Below are positions 52,991 to 64,000 of a DNA stretch of 64,000 bases, piece after piece. The stretch is from contig OX030959.1 of the NCBI GenBank assembly GCA_943735955.1, forward strand, positions 4,849,741 to 4,913,740, read 5' to 3'. This DNA is from Piscicola geometra (taxonomy: Eukaryota; Annelida; Clitellata; Hirudinida; Piscicolidae). Made by a program: the position numbers and the translations under genes. How positions within the stretch are numbered: the first letter of the stretch is position 1; each line of letters starts with the position of its first letter. The notes below the pieces were generated by a model. That model did not search any database, was not told the DNA's origin, and saw only the letters and a list, made by a program, of their open reading frames with translations.

Positions 52991-55900
52991 TGGATGGGAT
53001 GCCAGAGGTTAAGGATCGTTTAAGAGTTTGTCACTGAAAGGCAACAACAAGCACTCCACCTACATACCTGTATCTACAACAACACACTTAAAAAAGAAAA
53101 TAACCTTGAATAAAGCTATAATAAAGATACTACACTAAAGTGCCATATTGATCATTAAAATGACAAGTAACAAGTGAAAGTAACAAGTAGAGTAACAATT
53201 AAAAAGTGACAGTAACAAGTAGAGTAACAATTAAAAAGTGACAGTAACAAGTAGAGTAACAATTAAAAAGTGACAGTAACAAGTAGAGTAACAATTAAAA
53301 AGTGACAGTAACAAGTAGAGTAACAATTAAAAAGTGACAGTAACAAGCAGAGTAACAATTAAAAAGTGACAGTAACAAGTAGAGTAACAATTAAAAAGTG
53401 ACAGTAACAAGTAGAGTAACAATTAAAAAGTGACAGTAACAAGTAGAGTAACAATTAAAAAGTGAAAGTAACAAGAAGAGTAACAATTAAAAAGTGACAG
53501 TAACAAGTAGAGTAACAATTAAAAAGTGACAGTAACAAGTAGAGTAACAATTAAAAAGTGAAAGTAACAAGAAGAGTAACAATTAAAAAGTGACAGTAAC
53601 AAGTAGAGTAACAATTAAAAAGTGACAGTAACAAGGAGAGTAACAATTAAAAAGTGACAGTAACAAGTAGAGTAACAATTAAAAAGTGACAGTAACAAGT
53701 AGAGTAACAATTAAAAAGTGATAGTAACAAGAAGAGTAACAATTAAAAAGTGAAAGTAACAAGTAGAGTAACAATTAAAAAGTGACAGTAACAAGTAGAG
53801 TAACAATTAAAAAGTGACAGTAGCAAGTAGAGTAACAATTAAAAAGTGACAGTAACAAGGAGAGTAACAATTAAAAAGTGACAGTAACAAGAAGAGTAAC
53901 AATTAAAAAGTGACAGTAACAAGAAGAGTAACAATTAAAAAGTGATAGTAACAAGTAGAGTAACAATTAAAAAGTGACAGTAACAAGTAGAGTAACAATT
54001 AAAAAGTGACAGTAACAAGAAGAGTAACAATTAAAAAGTGACAGTAACAAGTAGAGTAACAATTAAAAAGTGACAGTAACAAGTAGAGTAACAATTAAAA
54101 AGTGAAAGTAACAAGAAGAGTAACAATTAAAAAGTGACAGTAACAAGTAGAGTAACAATTAAAAAGTGACAGTAACAAGGAGAGTAACAATTAAAAAGTG
54201 ACAGTAACAAGCAGAGTAACAATTAAAAAGTGATAGTAACAAGGAGAGTAACAATTAAAAAGTGAAAGTAACAAGTAGAGTAACAATTAAAAAGTGACAG
54301 TAACAAGCAGAGTAACAATTAAAAAGTGATAGTAACAAGGAGAGTAACAATTAAAAAGTGAAAGTAACAAGTAGAGTAACAATTAAAAAGTGACAGTAGC
54401 AAGTAGAGTAACAATTAAAAAGTGACAGTAACAAGTAGAGTAACAATTAAAAAGTGACAGTAACAAGGAGAGTAACAATTAAAAAGTGACAGTAACAAGC
54501 AGAGTAACAATTAAAAAGTGATAGTAACAAGGAGAGTAACAATTAAAAAGTGAAAGTAACAAGTAGAGTAACAATTAAAAAGTGACAGTAACAAGTAGAG
54601 TAACAATTAAAAAGTGACAGTAACAAGTAGAGTAACAATTAAAAAGTGACAGTAACAAGTAGAGTAACAATTAAAAAGTGAAAGTAACAAGAAGAGTAAC
54701 AATTAAAAAGTGACAGTAACAAGTAGAGTAACAATTAAAAAGTGACAGTAACAAGGAGAGTAACAATTAAAAAGTGACAGTAACAAGCAGAGTAACAATT
54801 AAAAAGTGATAGTAACAAGGAGAGTAACAATTAAAAAGTGAAAGTAACAAGTAGAGTAACAATTAAAAAGTGACAGTAACAAGCAGAGTAACAATTAAAA
54901 AGTGATAGTAACAAGGAGAGTAACAATTAAAAAGTGAAAGTAACAAGTAGAGTAACAATTAAAAAGTGACAGTAGCAAGTAGAGTAACAATTAAAAAGTG
55001 ACAGTAACAAGTAGAGTAACAATTAAAAAGTGACAGTAACAAGCAGAGTAACAATTAAAAAGTGATAGTAACAAGGAGAGTAACAATTAAAAAGTGAAAG
55101 TAACAAGTAGAGTAACAATTAAAAAGTGACAGTAGCAAGCAGAGTAACAATTAAAAAGTGATAGTAACAAGGAGAGTAACAATTAAAAAGTGAAAGTAAC
55201 AAGTAGAGTAACAATTAAAAAGTGACAGTAGCAAGTAGAGTAACAATTAAAAAGTGACAGTAACAAGTAGAGTAACAATTAAAAAGTGACAGTAACAAGT
55301 AGAGTAACAATTAAAAAGTGACAGTAACAAGTAGAGTAACAATTAAAAAGTGACAGTAACAAGTAGAGTAACAATTAAAAAGTGAAAGTAACAAGGAGAG
55401 TAACAATTAAAAAGTGACAGTAACAAGGAGAGTAACAATTAAAAAGTGAAAGTAACAAGTAGAGTAACAATTAAAAAGTGACAGTAACAAGTAGAGTAAC
55501 AATTAAAAAGTGACAGTAACAAGTAGAGTAACAATTAAAAAGTGACAGTAACAAGTAGAGTAACAATTAAAAAGTGACAGTAACAAGTAGAGTAACAATT
55601 AAAAAGTGACAGTAACAAGTAGAGTAACAATTAAAAAGTGACAGTAACAAGTAGAGTAACACTTAAAAAGTGACAGTAACAAGTAGAGTAACAATTAAAA
55701 AGTGACAGTAACAAGTAGAGTAACAATTAAAAAGTGACAGTAACAAGTAGAGTAACACTTAAAAAGTGACAGTAACAAGGAGAGTAACAATTAAAAAGTG
55801 AAAGTAACAAGAAGAGTAACAATTAAAAAGTGACAGTAACAAGTAGAGTAACAATTAAAAAGTGACAGTAACAAGAAGAGTAACAATTAAAAAGTGACAG

Positions 55901-58900
55901 TAACAAGTAGAGTAACAATTAAAAAGTGAAAGTAACAAGTAGAGTAACAATTAAAAAGTGACAGTAACAAGTAGAGTAACAATTAAAAAGTGACAGTAAC
56001 AAGTAGAGTAACAATTAAAAAGTGACAGTAACAAGTAGAGTAACAATTAAAAAGTGACAGTAACAAGTAGAGTAACAATTAAAAAGTGACAGTAACAAGT
56101 AGAGTAACAATTAAAAAGTGACAGTAACAAGTAGAGTAACAATTAAAAAGTGACAGTAACAAGTAGAGTAACAATTAAAAAGTGACAGTAACAAGTAGAG
56201 TAACAATTAAAAAGTGACAGTAACAAGGAGAGTAACAATTAAAAAGTGACAGTAACAAGTAGAGTAACAATTAAAAAGTGACAGTAACAAGTAGAGTAAC
56301 AATTAAAAAGTGACAGTAACAAGTAGAGTAACAATTAAAAAGTGACAGTAACAAGTAGAGTAACAATTAAAAAGTGACAGTAACAAGTAGAGTAACAATT
56401 AAAAAGTGACAGTAACAAGTAGAGTAACAATTAAAAAGTGACAGTAACAAGTAGAGTAACAATTAAAAAGTGACAGTAACAAGTAGAGTAACAATTAAAA
56501 AGTGACAGTAACAAGTAGAGTAACAATTAAAAAGTGACAGTAACAAGTAGAGTAACAATTAAAAAGTGACAGTAACAAGTAGAGTAACAATTAAAAAGTG
56601 ATAGTAACAAGGAGAGTAACAATTAAAAAGTGAAAGTAACAAGTAGAGTAACAATTAAAAAGTGATAGTAACAAGTAGAGTAACAATTAAAAAGTGACAG
56701 TAACAAGTAGAGTAACAATTAAAAAGTGACAGTAGCAAGTAGAGTAACAATTAAAAAGTGACAGTAACAAGAAGAGTAACAATTAAAAAGTGACAGTAAC
56801 AAGCAGAGTAACAATTAAAAAGTGACAGTAACAAGTAGAGTAACAATTAAAAAGTGACAGTAACAAGTAGAGTAACAATTAAAAAGTGACAGTAACAAGT
56901 AGAGTAACAATTAAAAAGTGACAGTAACAAGTAGAGTAACAATTAAAAAGTGACAGTAACAAGTAGAGTAACAATTAAAAAGTGACAGTAACAAGTAGAG
57001 TAACAATTAAAAAGTGACAGTAACAAGTAGAGTAACAATTAAAAAGTGATAGTAACAAGGAGAGTAACAATTAAAAAGTGAAAGTAACAAGTAGAGTAAC
57101 AATTAAAAAGTGATAGTAACAAGTAGAGTAACAATTAAAAAGTGACAGTAACAAGTAGAGTAACAATTAAAAAGTGACAGTAGCAAGTAGAGTAACAATT
57201 AAAAAGTGACAGTAACAAGAAGAGTAACAATTAAAAAGTGACAGTAACAAGCAGAGTAACAATTAAAAAGTGACAGTAACAAGTAGAGTAACAATTAAAA
57301 AGTGAAAGTAACAAGTAGAGTAACAATTAAAAAGTGACAGTAACAAGAAGAGTAACAATTAAAAAGTGACAGTAACAAGTAGAGTAACAATTAAAAAGTG
57401 ACAGTAACAAGTAGAGTAACAATTAAAAAGTGACAGTAACAAGTAGAGTAACAATTAAAAAGTGACAGTAACAAGTAGAGTAACAATTAAAAAGTGACAG
57501 TAACAAGTAGAGTAACAATTAAAAAGTGACAGTAACAAGTAGAGTAACAATTAAAAAGTGATAGTAACAAGGAGAGTAACAATTAAAAAGTGAAAGTAAC
57601 AAGTAGAGTAACAATTAAAAAGTGACAGTAGCAAGTAGAGTAGCAATTAAAAAGTGACAGTAACAAGCAGAGTAACAATTAAAAAGTGACAGTAACAAGT
57701 AGAGTAACAATTAAAAAGTGAAAGTAACAAGTAGAGTAACAATTAAAAAGTGACAGTAACAAGAAGAGTAACAATTAAAAAGTGACAGTAACAAGTAGAG
57801 TAACAATTAAAAAGTGACAGTAACAAGGAGAGTAACAATTAAAAAGTGACAGTAACAAGTAGAGTAACAATTAAAAAGTGAAAGTAACAAGTAGAGTAAC
57901 AATTAAAAAGTGACAGTAACAAGTAGAGTAACAATTAAAAAGTGAAAGTAACAAGTAGAGTAACAATTAAAAAGTGACAGTAACAAGTAGAGTAACAATT
58001 AAAAAGTGACAGTAACAAGGAGAGTAACAATTAAAAAGTGACAGTAACAAGTAGAGTAACAATTAAAAAGTGACAGTAACAAGTAGAGTAACAATTAAAA
58101 AGTGACAGTAACAAGTAGAGTAACAATTAAAAAGTGAAAGTAACAAGTAGAGTAACAATTAAAAAGTGACAGTAACAAGGAGAGTAACAATTAAAAAGTG
58201 ACAGTAACAAGTAGAGTAACAATTAAAAAGTGAAAGTAACAAGTAGAGTAACAATTAAAAAGTGACAGTAACAAGGAGAGTAACAATTAAAAAGTGACAG
58301 TAACAAGTAGAGTAACAATTAAAAAGTGACAGTAACAAGTAGAGTAACAATTAAAAAGTGACAGTAACAAGTAGAGTAACAATTAAAAAGTGACAGTAAC
58401 AAGTAGAGTAACAATTAAAAAGTGACAGTAACAAGTAGAGTAACAATTAAAAAGTGAAAGTAACAAGTAGAGTAACAATTAAAAAGTGACAGTAACAAGT
58501 AGAGTAACAATTAAAAAGTGACAGTAACAAGGAGAGTAACAATTAAAAAGTGACAGTAACAAGTAGAGTAACAATTAAAAAGTGAAAGTAACAAGGAGAG
58601 TAACAATTAAAAAGTGACAGTAACAAGTAGAGTAACAATTAAAAAGTGACAGTAACAAGTAGAGTAACAATTAAAAAGTGAAAGTAACAAGTAGAGTAAC
58701 AATTAAAAAGTGACAGTAACAAGTAGAGTAACAATTAAAAAGTGACAGTAACAAGTAGAGTAACAATTAAAAAGTGACAGTAACAAGTAGAGTAACAATT
58801 AAAAAGTGACAGTAACAAGTAGAGTAACAATTAAAAAGTGACAGTAACAAGTAGAGTAACAATTAAAAAGTGACAGTAACAAGTAGAGTAACAATTAAAA

Positions 58901-60315
58901 AGTGACAGTAACAAGTAGAGTAACAATTAAAAAGTGACAGTAACAAGTAGAGTAACAATTAAAAAGTGACAGTAACAAGTAGAGTAACAATTAAAAAGTG
59001 ACAGCAACAAGTAGAGTAACAATTAAAAAGTGACAGTAACAAGTAGAGTAACAATTAAAAAGTGACAGTAACAAGTAGAGTAACAATTAAAAAGTGACAG
59101 CAACAAGTAGAGTAACAATTAAAAAGTGACAGTAACAAGCAGAGTAACAATTAAAAAGTGACAGTAACAAGTAGAGTAACAATTAAAAAGTGACAGTAAC
59201 AAGGAGAGTAACAATTAAAAAGTGATAGTAACAAGGAGAGTAACAATTAAAAAGTGAAAGTAACAAGTAGAGTAACAATTAAAAAGTGACAGTAACAAGC
59301 AGAGTAACAATTAAAAAGTGACAAGGATATGCGTCAGTGAAGTCGTGGCCTAGCTTCTCCTTCTTGAAGGCGTCATCCTCCTCTATCATAAACTGTAACG
59401 GAAGCATTGCAACAGCTACAACAACATCTACTACTACCACTACTACAACAACAACTACTACAACAACTACTACTACAACCATAAACAACAAAAACAAACT
59501 CATTTGCATGAATTACAGCAATAAAAGAAGAAACAACAACATCAATAAAAGTAACAACAACAAAAACCACAAAAACAACTGCCACAACAACAACAACCAC
59601 CTCGTTGTAATGGTCGACGATGATGCCTTTGCAGATCCACTTCTCGAGAATTTGGAAGTAAGGAACGCAAGCCTGTGTGGTGGTAGTGCAGTGGTGGTGG
59701 CAGTGCAGTGGTGGTGGTAATGGTGGTGATAGTGGTAGTGGTGGGGGTGGTGGTGGTGGTGGTAGTGGTGTTGGTAGTGGCGGTGGTAGTGGAGAAGATG
59801 GAAGAGGTGAGAGAAGAATGGATGGAGAGAGGGGAGGTGTGAGGTGATGGAGGAGGGGACGTATGAGGTGATGGAGGAGGTGAGAGGAGAATGGATGGAG
59901 AGAGGGGACGTGTGAGGTGATGGAGGAGGTGATGGAGGAGGTGATGGGATTGATTGAGGCTGGAGGCGTGTACCGACCGCCTTGGTGATGTGCGTGCACA
60001 GCTGCTGAGACTTTGGATTCCTGTTGCGTATTCATCATGGGCAATGTTGATGATGATGATGATGATGATGATGATAATGATGATGATGATAATAATGATG
60101 ATGATAATAATGATGGTGAAAAAGATAATGATGATGATAATGATAGTGGTGATGATGCTGGAGGCACTAATGATGATGATGATGATGATGATGAAGATGA
60201 AGAAAATTATGTTGCCGATGATGATAATGATGATGAGTGCTTACCCAAGGTACGAAGGGATCTTCTCGTGGAGGAAGGAGAGAACTGAACCTCCCTCCAG
60301 ATTACCCTGAAGAGG

Positions 60316-60392
<77 letters not shown>

Positions 60393-63300
60393 AAGACAAT
60401 GATTATTATGCTAATTAATTAATCATAATTGGTTGACCTTGTTAATGGAGGTGACGATGGTGGAGAGGATGGTGAAGGTGTGCAGTGGCGACTGGAGGTA
60501 GAACCACAAGTTCTGGAGACTCAACTTGCCCTGTGGTGGGTCGTGGATTGGTCGTGGATGGGTTGATTTGTGAATTGGTTGGTTGGTGGATGGGTGGGTT
60601 GGTTGGTTGGTGGGTTGAATAGATTGATTTGTGATTGGTTGGTTTGGCGATTGGATGAGATTGTGAGTGGATGGTGGGTGGATGGAGAAGATGGATTGGA
60701 TGGTGGGTGGATGGAGAAGATGGATTGGATGGTGGGTGGATGGAGAAGATGGATTGGATGGTGGGTGGATGGAGAAGATGGATTGGATGGTGGGTGGATG
60801 GAGAAGATGGATTGGATGGTGGGTGGGTGGAGAAGATGGATTGGATGGTGGGTGGATGGAGAAGATGGATTGGATGGTGGGTGGATGGAGAAGATGGATT
60901 GGATGGTGGGTGGATGGAGAAGATGGATTGGATGGTGAGTGGATGGAGAAGATGGATTGGATGGTGGGTGGATGGAGAAGATGGATTGGATGGTGGGTGG
61001 ATGGAGAAGATGGATTGGATGGTGAGTGGATGGAGAAGATGGATTGGATGGTGGGTGGATGGAGAAGATGGATTGGATGGTGGGTTGATGGAGAAGATGG
61101 ATTGGATGGTGGGTGGATGGAGAAGATGGATTGGATGGTGGGTGGATGGTGGGTGGATGGAGAAGATGGATTGGATGGTGGGTGGGTGGAGAAGATGGAT
61201 TGGATGGTGGGTGGATGGAGAAGATGGATTGGATGGTGGGTGGATGGAGAAGATGGATTGGATGGTGAGTGGATGGAGAAGATGGATTGGATGGTGGGTG
61301 GATGGAGAAGATGGTTTGGATGGTGGGTGGATGGAGAAGATGGATTGGATGGTGGGTGGATGGAGAAGATGGATTGGATGGTGGGTGGATGGAGAAGATG
61401 GATTGGATGGTGGGTGGATGGAGAAGATGGATTGGATGGTGGGTGGATGGAGAAGATGGATTGGATGGTGAGTGGATGGAGAAGATGGATTGGATGGTGG
61501 GTGGATGGAGAAGATGGATTGGATGGTGGGTGGATGGAGAAGATGGATTGGATGGTGAGTGGATGGAGAAGATGGATTGGATGGTGGGTGGATGGAGAAG
61601 ATGGATTGGATGGTGGGTGGATGGAGAAGATGGATTGGATGGTGGGTGGATGGAGAAGATGGATTGGATGGTGGGTGGATGGAGAAGATGGATTGGATGG
61701 TGGGTGGATGGAGAAGATGGATTGGATGGTGGGTGGATGGAGAAGATGGATTGGATGGTGGGTGGATGGAGAAGATGGTTTGGATGGTGGGTGGATGGAG
61801 AAGATGGATTGGATGGTGGGTGGATGGAGAAGATGGATTGGATGGTGGGTGGATGGAGAAGATGGATTGGATGGTGGGTGGGTGGAGAAGATGGATTGGA
61901 TGGTGGGTGGATGGAGAAGATGGATTGGATGGTGGGTGGATGGAGAAGATGGATTGGATGGTGGGTGGATGGAGAAGATGGATTGGATGGTGGGTGGATG
62001 GAGAAGATGGATTGGATGGTGGGTGGATGGAGAAGATGGATTGGATGGTGGGTGGATGGAGAAGATGGATTGGATGGTGGGTGGATGGAGAAGATGGTTT
62101 GGATGGTGGGTGGATGGAGAAGATGGATTGGATGGTGGGTGGATGGAGAAGATGGATTGGATGGTGAGTGGATGGAGAAGATGGATTGGATGGTGGGTGG
62201 ATGGAGAAGATGGATTGGATGGTGGGTGGATGGAGAAGATGGATTGGATGGTGGGTGGATGGAGAAGATGGATTGGATGGTGGGTGGATGGAGAAGATGG
62301 ATTGGATGGTGGGTGGATGGAGAAGATGGATTGGATGGTGAGTGGATGGAGAAGATGGATTGGATGGTGGGTGGATGGAGAAGATGGATTGGATGGTGGG
62401 TGGATGGAGAAGATGGATTGGATGGTGGGTGGATGGAGAAGATGGATTGGATGGTGGGTGGATGGAGAAGATGGATTGGATGGTGGGTGGATGGAGAAGA
62501 TGGATTGGATGGTGAGTGGATGGAGAAGATGGATTGGATGGTGGGTGGATGGAGAAGATGGATTGGATGGTGGGTGGATGGAGAAGATGGATTGGATGGT
62601 GGGTGGATGGAGAAGATGGATTGGATGGTGGGTGGATGGAGAAGATGGATTGGATGGTGAGTGGATGGAGAAGATGGATTGGATGGTGGGTGGATGGAGA
62701 AGATGGTTTGGATGGTGGGTGGATGGAGAAGATGGTTTGGATGGTGAGTGGATGGAGAAGATGGATTGGATGGTGGGTGGATGGAGAAGATGGATTGGAT
62801 GGTGGGTGGATGGAGAAGATGGATTGGATGGTGGGTGGATGGAGAAGATGGATTGGATGGTGGGTGGATGGAGAAGATGGATTGGATGGTGAGTGGATGG
62901 AGAAGATGGTTTGGATGGTGAGTGGATGGAGAAGATGGATTGGATGGTGGGTGGATGGAGAAGATGGTTTGGATGGTGAGTGGATGGAGAAGATGGATTG
63001 GATGGTGGGTGGATGGAGAAGATGGATTGGATGGTGGGTGGATGGAGAAGATGGATTGGATGGTGGGTGGATGGAGAAGATGGATTGGATGGTGGGTGGA
63101 TGGAGAAGATGGATTGGATGGTGGGTGGATAGAGAAGATGGATTGGATGGTGGGTGGATGGAGAAGATGTATTGGATGGTGGGTGGATGGAGAAGATGGA
63201 TTGGATGGTGGGTGGATGGAGAAGATGGATTGGATGGTGGGTGGATGGAGAAGATGGATTGGATGGTGGGTGGATGGAGAAGATGGTTTGGATGGTGGGT

Positions 63301-63974
63301 GGATGGAGAAGATGGATTGGATGGTGGGTGGATGGAGAAGATGGATTGGATGGTGGGTGGGTGGAGAAGATGGATTGGATGGTGGGTGGATGGAGAAGAT
63401 GGATTGGATGGTGGGTGGATGGAGAAGATGGATTGGATGGTGGGTGGATGGAGAAGATGGATTGGATGGTGGGTGGATGGAGAAGATGGTTTGGATGGTG
63501 GGTGGATGGAGAAGATGGATTGGATGGTGGGTGGATGGAGAAGATGGATTGGATGGTGGGTGGGTGGAGAAGATGGATTGGATGGTGGGTGGATGGAGAA
63601 GATGGATTGGATGGTGGGTGGATGGAGAAGATGGATTGGATGGTGGGTGGATGGAGAAGATGGATTGGATGGTGAGTGGATGGAGAAGATGGATTGGATG
63701 GTGGGTGGATGGGCACACGAGTAGGCTCAGGGGCAAACCTTCTTGTGCTGCTGTTCCAACTGGGTCATTAGGATCATGTAGTCCTGAATACCACAAAAAA
63801 ACAAAAATTAAAAATATAAAAATAGTCATTATAAAATGTTACTATTAATTTGTTATTTCTATTATTATTATTTATATTATTACTATCCCGAAAAAACAAT
63901 GCATACGTTGAGGATAGTTCTGAAGGAAGCAGCCAATGCCTGCTTCACCAAGCCATTACTGAACTCGAACTGGT
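46007..63974 (-). CDS. TUBGCP2: Gamma-tubulin complex component 2 (GCP2), 5'-incomplete, 20 exons in window
   Basis: Core subunit of the gamma-tubulin small complex that nucleates microtubules. Exons 5'-3': 63907-63974, 63739-63783, 60438-60530, 60245-60306, 59978-60020, 59601-59672, 59331-59392, 52607-52719, 52246-52399, 49766-49857, 49542-49629, 49221-49294, 48906-49009, 48482-48552, 48126-48261, 47278-47322, 46909-47052, 46573-46644, 46249-46430, 46007-46100. All joins keep phase: 603 codons plus stop. GCP2 segments seen include LSLQNLWFYLQSPL, VPYFQILEKW, YWDKKYRVRQ, VLNTGKYLNVIRQCG, RNFRWASSLLLDLL, LPFDLITQLFKIL, SIETKQEK, FSFDYVVRWPVSLVLNRKALT, VERQLCNVW, RMLNFVRNLQYY and CMLQNPRLLKVLHKLM. 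Together they cover most of the GRIP1 and GRIP2 (gamma-tubulin-binding) domains. The N terminus lies beyond 63974. One intron (52720-59330) is of AT-AC type; the others used here are GT-AG. A Ser/Gly-rich segment in 46249-46430 replaces a conserved linker. GCP3 is the alternative family, but sequence detail favours GCP2. Confidence 0.93.
46138..46232. repeat. (TAG)n triplet array in GCP2 intron
   Basis: About 30 TAG units with AAG, CAG and TAA changes, ending 17 bases from the donor of exon 46249-46430. Confidence 0.95.
47430..48125. repeat. 15-bp array (about 45 copies, CCTCAACAACAACCA) abutting a GCP2 donor
   Basis: Fills the intron 47323-48125 up to the last base before exon 48126-48261. 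Variants carry CATCTC, ACATCAACC and a 12-bp short unit. On the gene strand each unit contains GAGGTGGTTG, the same sequence as the true exon end plus donor. Confidence 0.97.
49860..49980. repeat. (TG)n with TATG/TTTG interruptions next to a GCP2 acceptor
   Basis: On the gene strand a CA run directly precedes the CACAG acceptor of exon 49766-49857. Confidence 0.95.
50090..52245. repeat. 20/21-bp satellite (about 103 copies) in GCP2 intron
   Basis: Units of CCACACCCATCCCAAACGCA plus A (21 bp) mixed with a 20-bp form (CAAACCAA) fill the intron 49858-52245. The array begins at the splice donor of exon 52246-52399 (AG|GTGGGTGTGG). Mixed unit lengths keep several frames open, producing long artefact frames (up to 909 codons). 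Confidence 0.97.
52737..52989. repeat. (GTA)n / (TAC)n triplet array in the GCP2 U12-type intron
   Basis: About 84 GTA units with five GCA changes and no length change, so one frame runs through it. It lies 17 bases from the AC acceptor of exon 52607-52719 and on the other side reaches a TCCTTAAC branch-site match at 53008-53015. Confidence 0.97.
53158..59324. repeat. 32-bp satellite, about 192 copies, filling a GCP2 intron
   Basis: Period 32. The first 20 bases of the unit are AGTAACAATTAAAAAGTGAC and the remainder is a related AGTAACAA-containing half, so the unit is itself an imperfect dimer. Variation is confined to a few positions (GACAG/GAAAG/GATAG and GTAG/GAAG/GGAG/GCAG; rare AGTAGC). 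Its right end lies within the ATATCCTT donor of exon 59331-59392. Confidence 0.98.
59690..59975. repeat. GGTGGT and GGAGGTGATGGA low-complexity tracts in GCP2 intron
   Basis: Degenerate G-rich repeats between exons 59601-59672 and 59978-60020. No coding homology on either strand. Confidence 0.85.
60048..60395. repeat. (GAT)n triplet tracts flanking a GCP2 exon
   Basis: GATGAT runs at 60048-60236 and a nearly pure run at 60316-60391, on both sides of exon 60245-60306. Confidence 0.92.
60658..63710. repeat. 29-bp satellite (about 105 copies) in GCP2 intron
   Basis: Unit begins ATGGTGGGTGGATGGAGAAG and continues with ATGGATTGG. Variants: GTGAGTGG, GGTGGGTGGA, GGTTTGG, and one 10-bp partial duplication at 61137-61157. 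As 29 is not a multiple of three and contains no stop in any phase, both strands stay open for about 1,000 codons, which are artefacts. Confidence 0.98.
63784..63906. other. GCP2 intron, AT-rich
   Basis: Short ordinary intron between the first two exons visible in the window. Confidence 0.7.
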
Positions 63975-64000
63975 CTGTGGTGGTAGTCGTGGTGGGTGGT

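Larger units (their letters stand above)
52720..59330 (-). other. Probable U12-type AT-AC intron of GCP2
   Basis: On the gene strand the intron opens with ATATCCTT (59330-59323), an exact match to the minor-spliceosome 5' consensus, and ends AC (52721-52720). The join GC|G TAT TGG gives DFTDA-YWDKKY, in phase and matching the conserved GCP2 segment DKYWDQRY. No GT donor or AG acceptor can make this join. A branch-site match, TCCTTAAC, is at 53015-53008. Confidence 0.82.

Noticed and set aside
52720..53012. Exon 52607-52719 extended through (TAC)n as a poly-tyrosine insertion
   Set aside because: There is no AG acceptor upstream in that frame before a stop. The AC acceptor at 52720 gives the conserved sequence exactly.
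60423..63829. Open frames of 1,097 and 1,102 codons (minus) and 741 codons (plus)
   Set aside because: They are translations of the 29-bp satellite, open on both strands in every frame, inside a GCP2 intron.

Overview
This is a window of animal nuclear DNA. It holds multi-exon genes with GT-AG introns (and one apparent AT-AC intron), an AT-rich background and very many tandem repeats. The proteins are bilaterian: a Jagged/Serrate Notch ligand, cytosolic NADP isocitrate dehydrogenase, TFIIH p62, an ATF4-type bZIP factor, GET4, a C6orf120-like secreted protein and gamma-tubulin complex protein 2. The organism is not identifiable with certainty. Short AT-rich introns plus this repeat load would suit a lophotrochozoan such as an annelid or leech, but that is a guess. 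Exon limits were set by hand from splice dinucleotides, reading phase and homology recalled from family knowledge; no alignment was run.

Layout, left to right. 967-8934 (minus): IDH1-type gene, 12 coding exons, 414 codons. 9488-13037 (plus): GTF2H1 (TFIIH p62), 13 coding exons, divergent from IDH1 across a 553-bp gap. 14277-15659 (plus): ATF4-like bZIP gene with a candidate two-uORF leader and a tandemly duplicated exon. 16879-31574 (minus): Jagged/Serrate ligand, 25 recognised coding exons (MNNL, DSL, 15 EGF repeats, VWC/Cys-rich region, one membrane span, cytoplasmic tail). 31575-42616: an 11-kb stretch with no gene I can support, rich in satellites. 42617-44780 (plus): GET4, 9 exons. 45084-45620 (plus): C6orf120/UPF0669 homologue, one exon. 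46007-63974 (minus, 5' end outside the window): TUBGCP2 (GCP2), 20 exons.

At least 17 kb of the window is tandem array, mostly intronic: 19-bp (IDH1), 12-bp and 27-bp units and a 990-bp pure CA run (Jagged), and 15-, 21-, 32- and 29-bp units (GCP2). Several arrays begin within a few bases of a splice site. Most long open frames in the window are translations of these arrays and are not genes.

The genes are unrelated housekeeping and signalling genes, not a pathway cluster. The strongest unusual signals are (1) a minor-spliceosome (U12, AT-AC) intron in GCP2 of 6.6 kb, almost filled by a 32-bp satellite, with a TAC triplet array between a perfect branch-site match and the AC acceptor; (2) ATF4-like translational control architecture (short uORF, then a long uORF overlapping the start out of frame); (3) a duplicated ATF4 exon that would give a bZIP-less isoform; and (4) a Jagged protein without the sixteenth EGF repeat.
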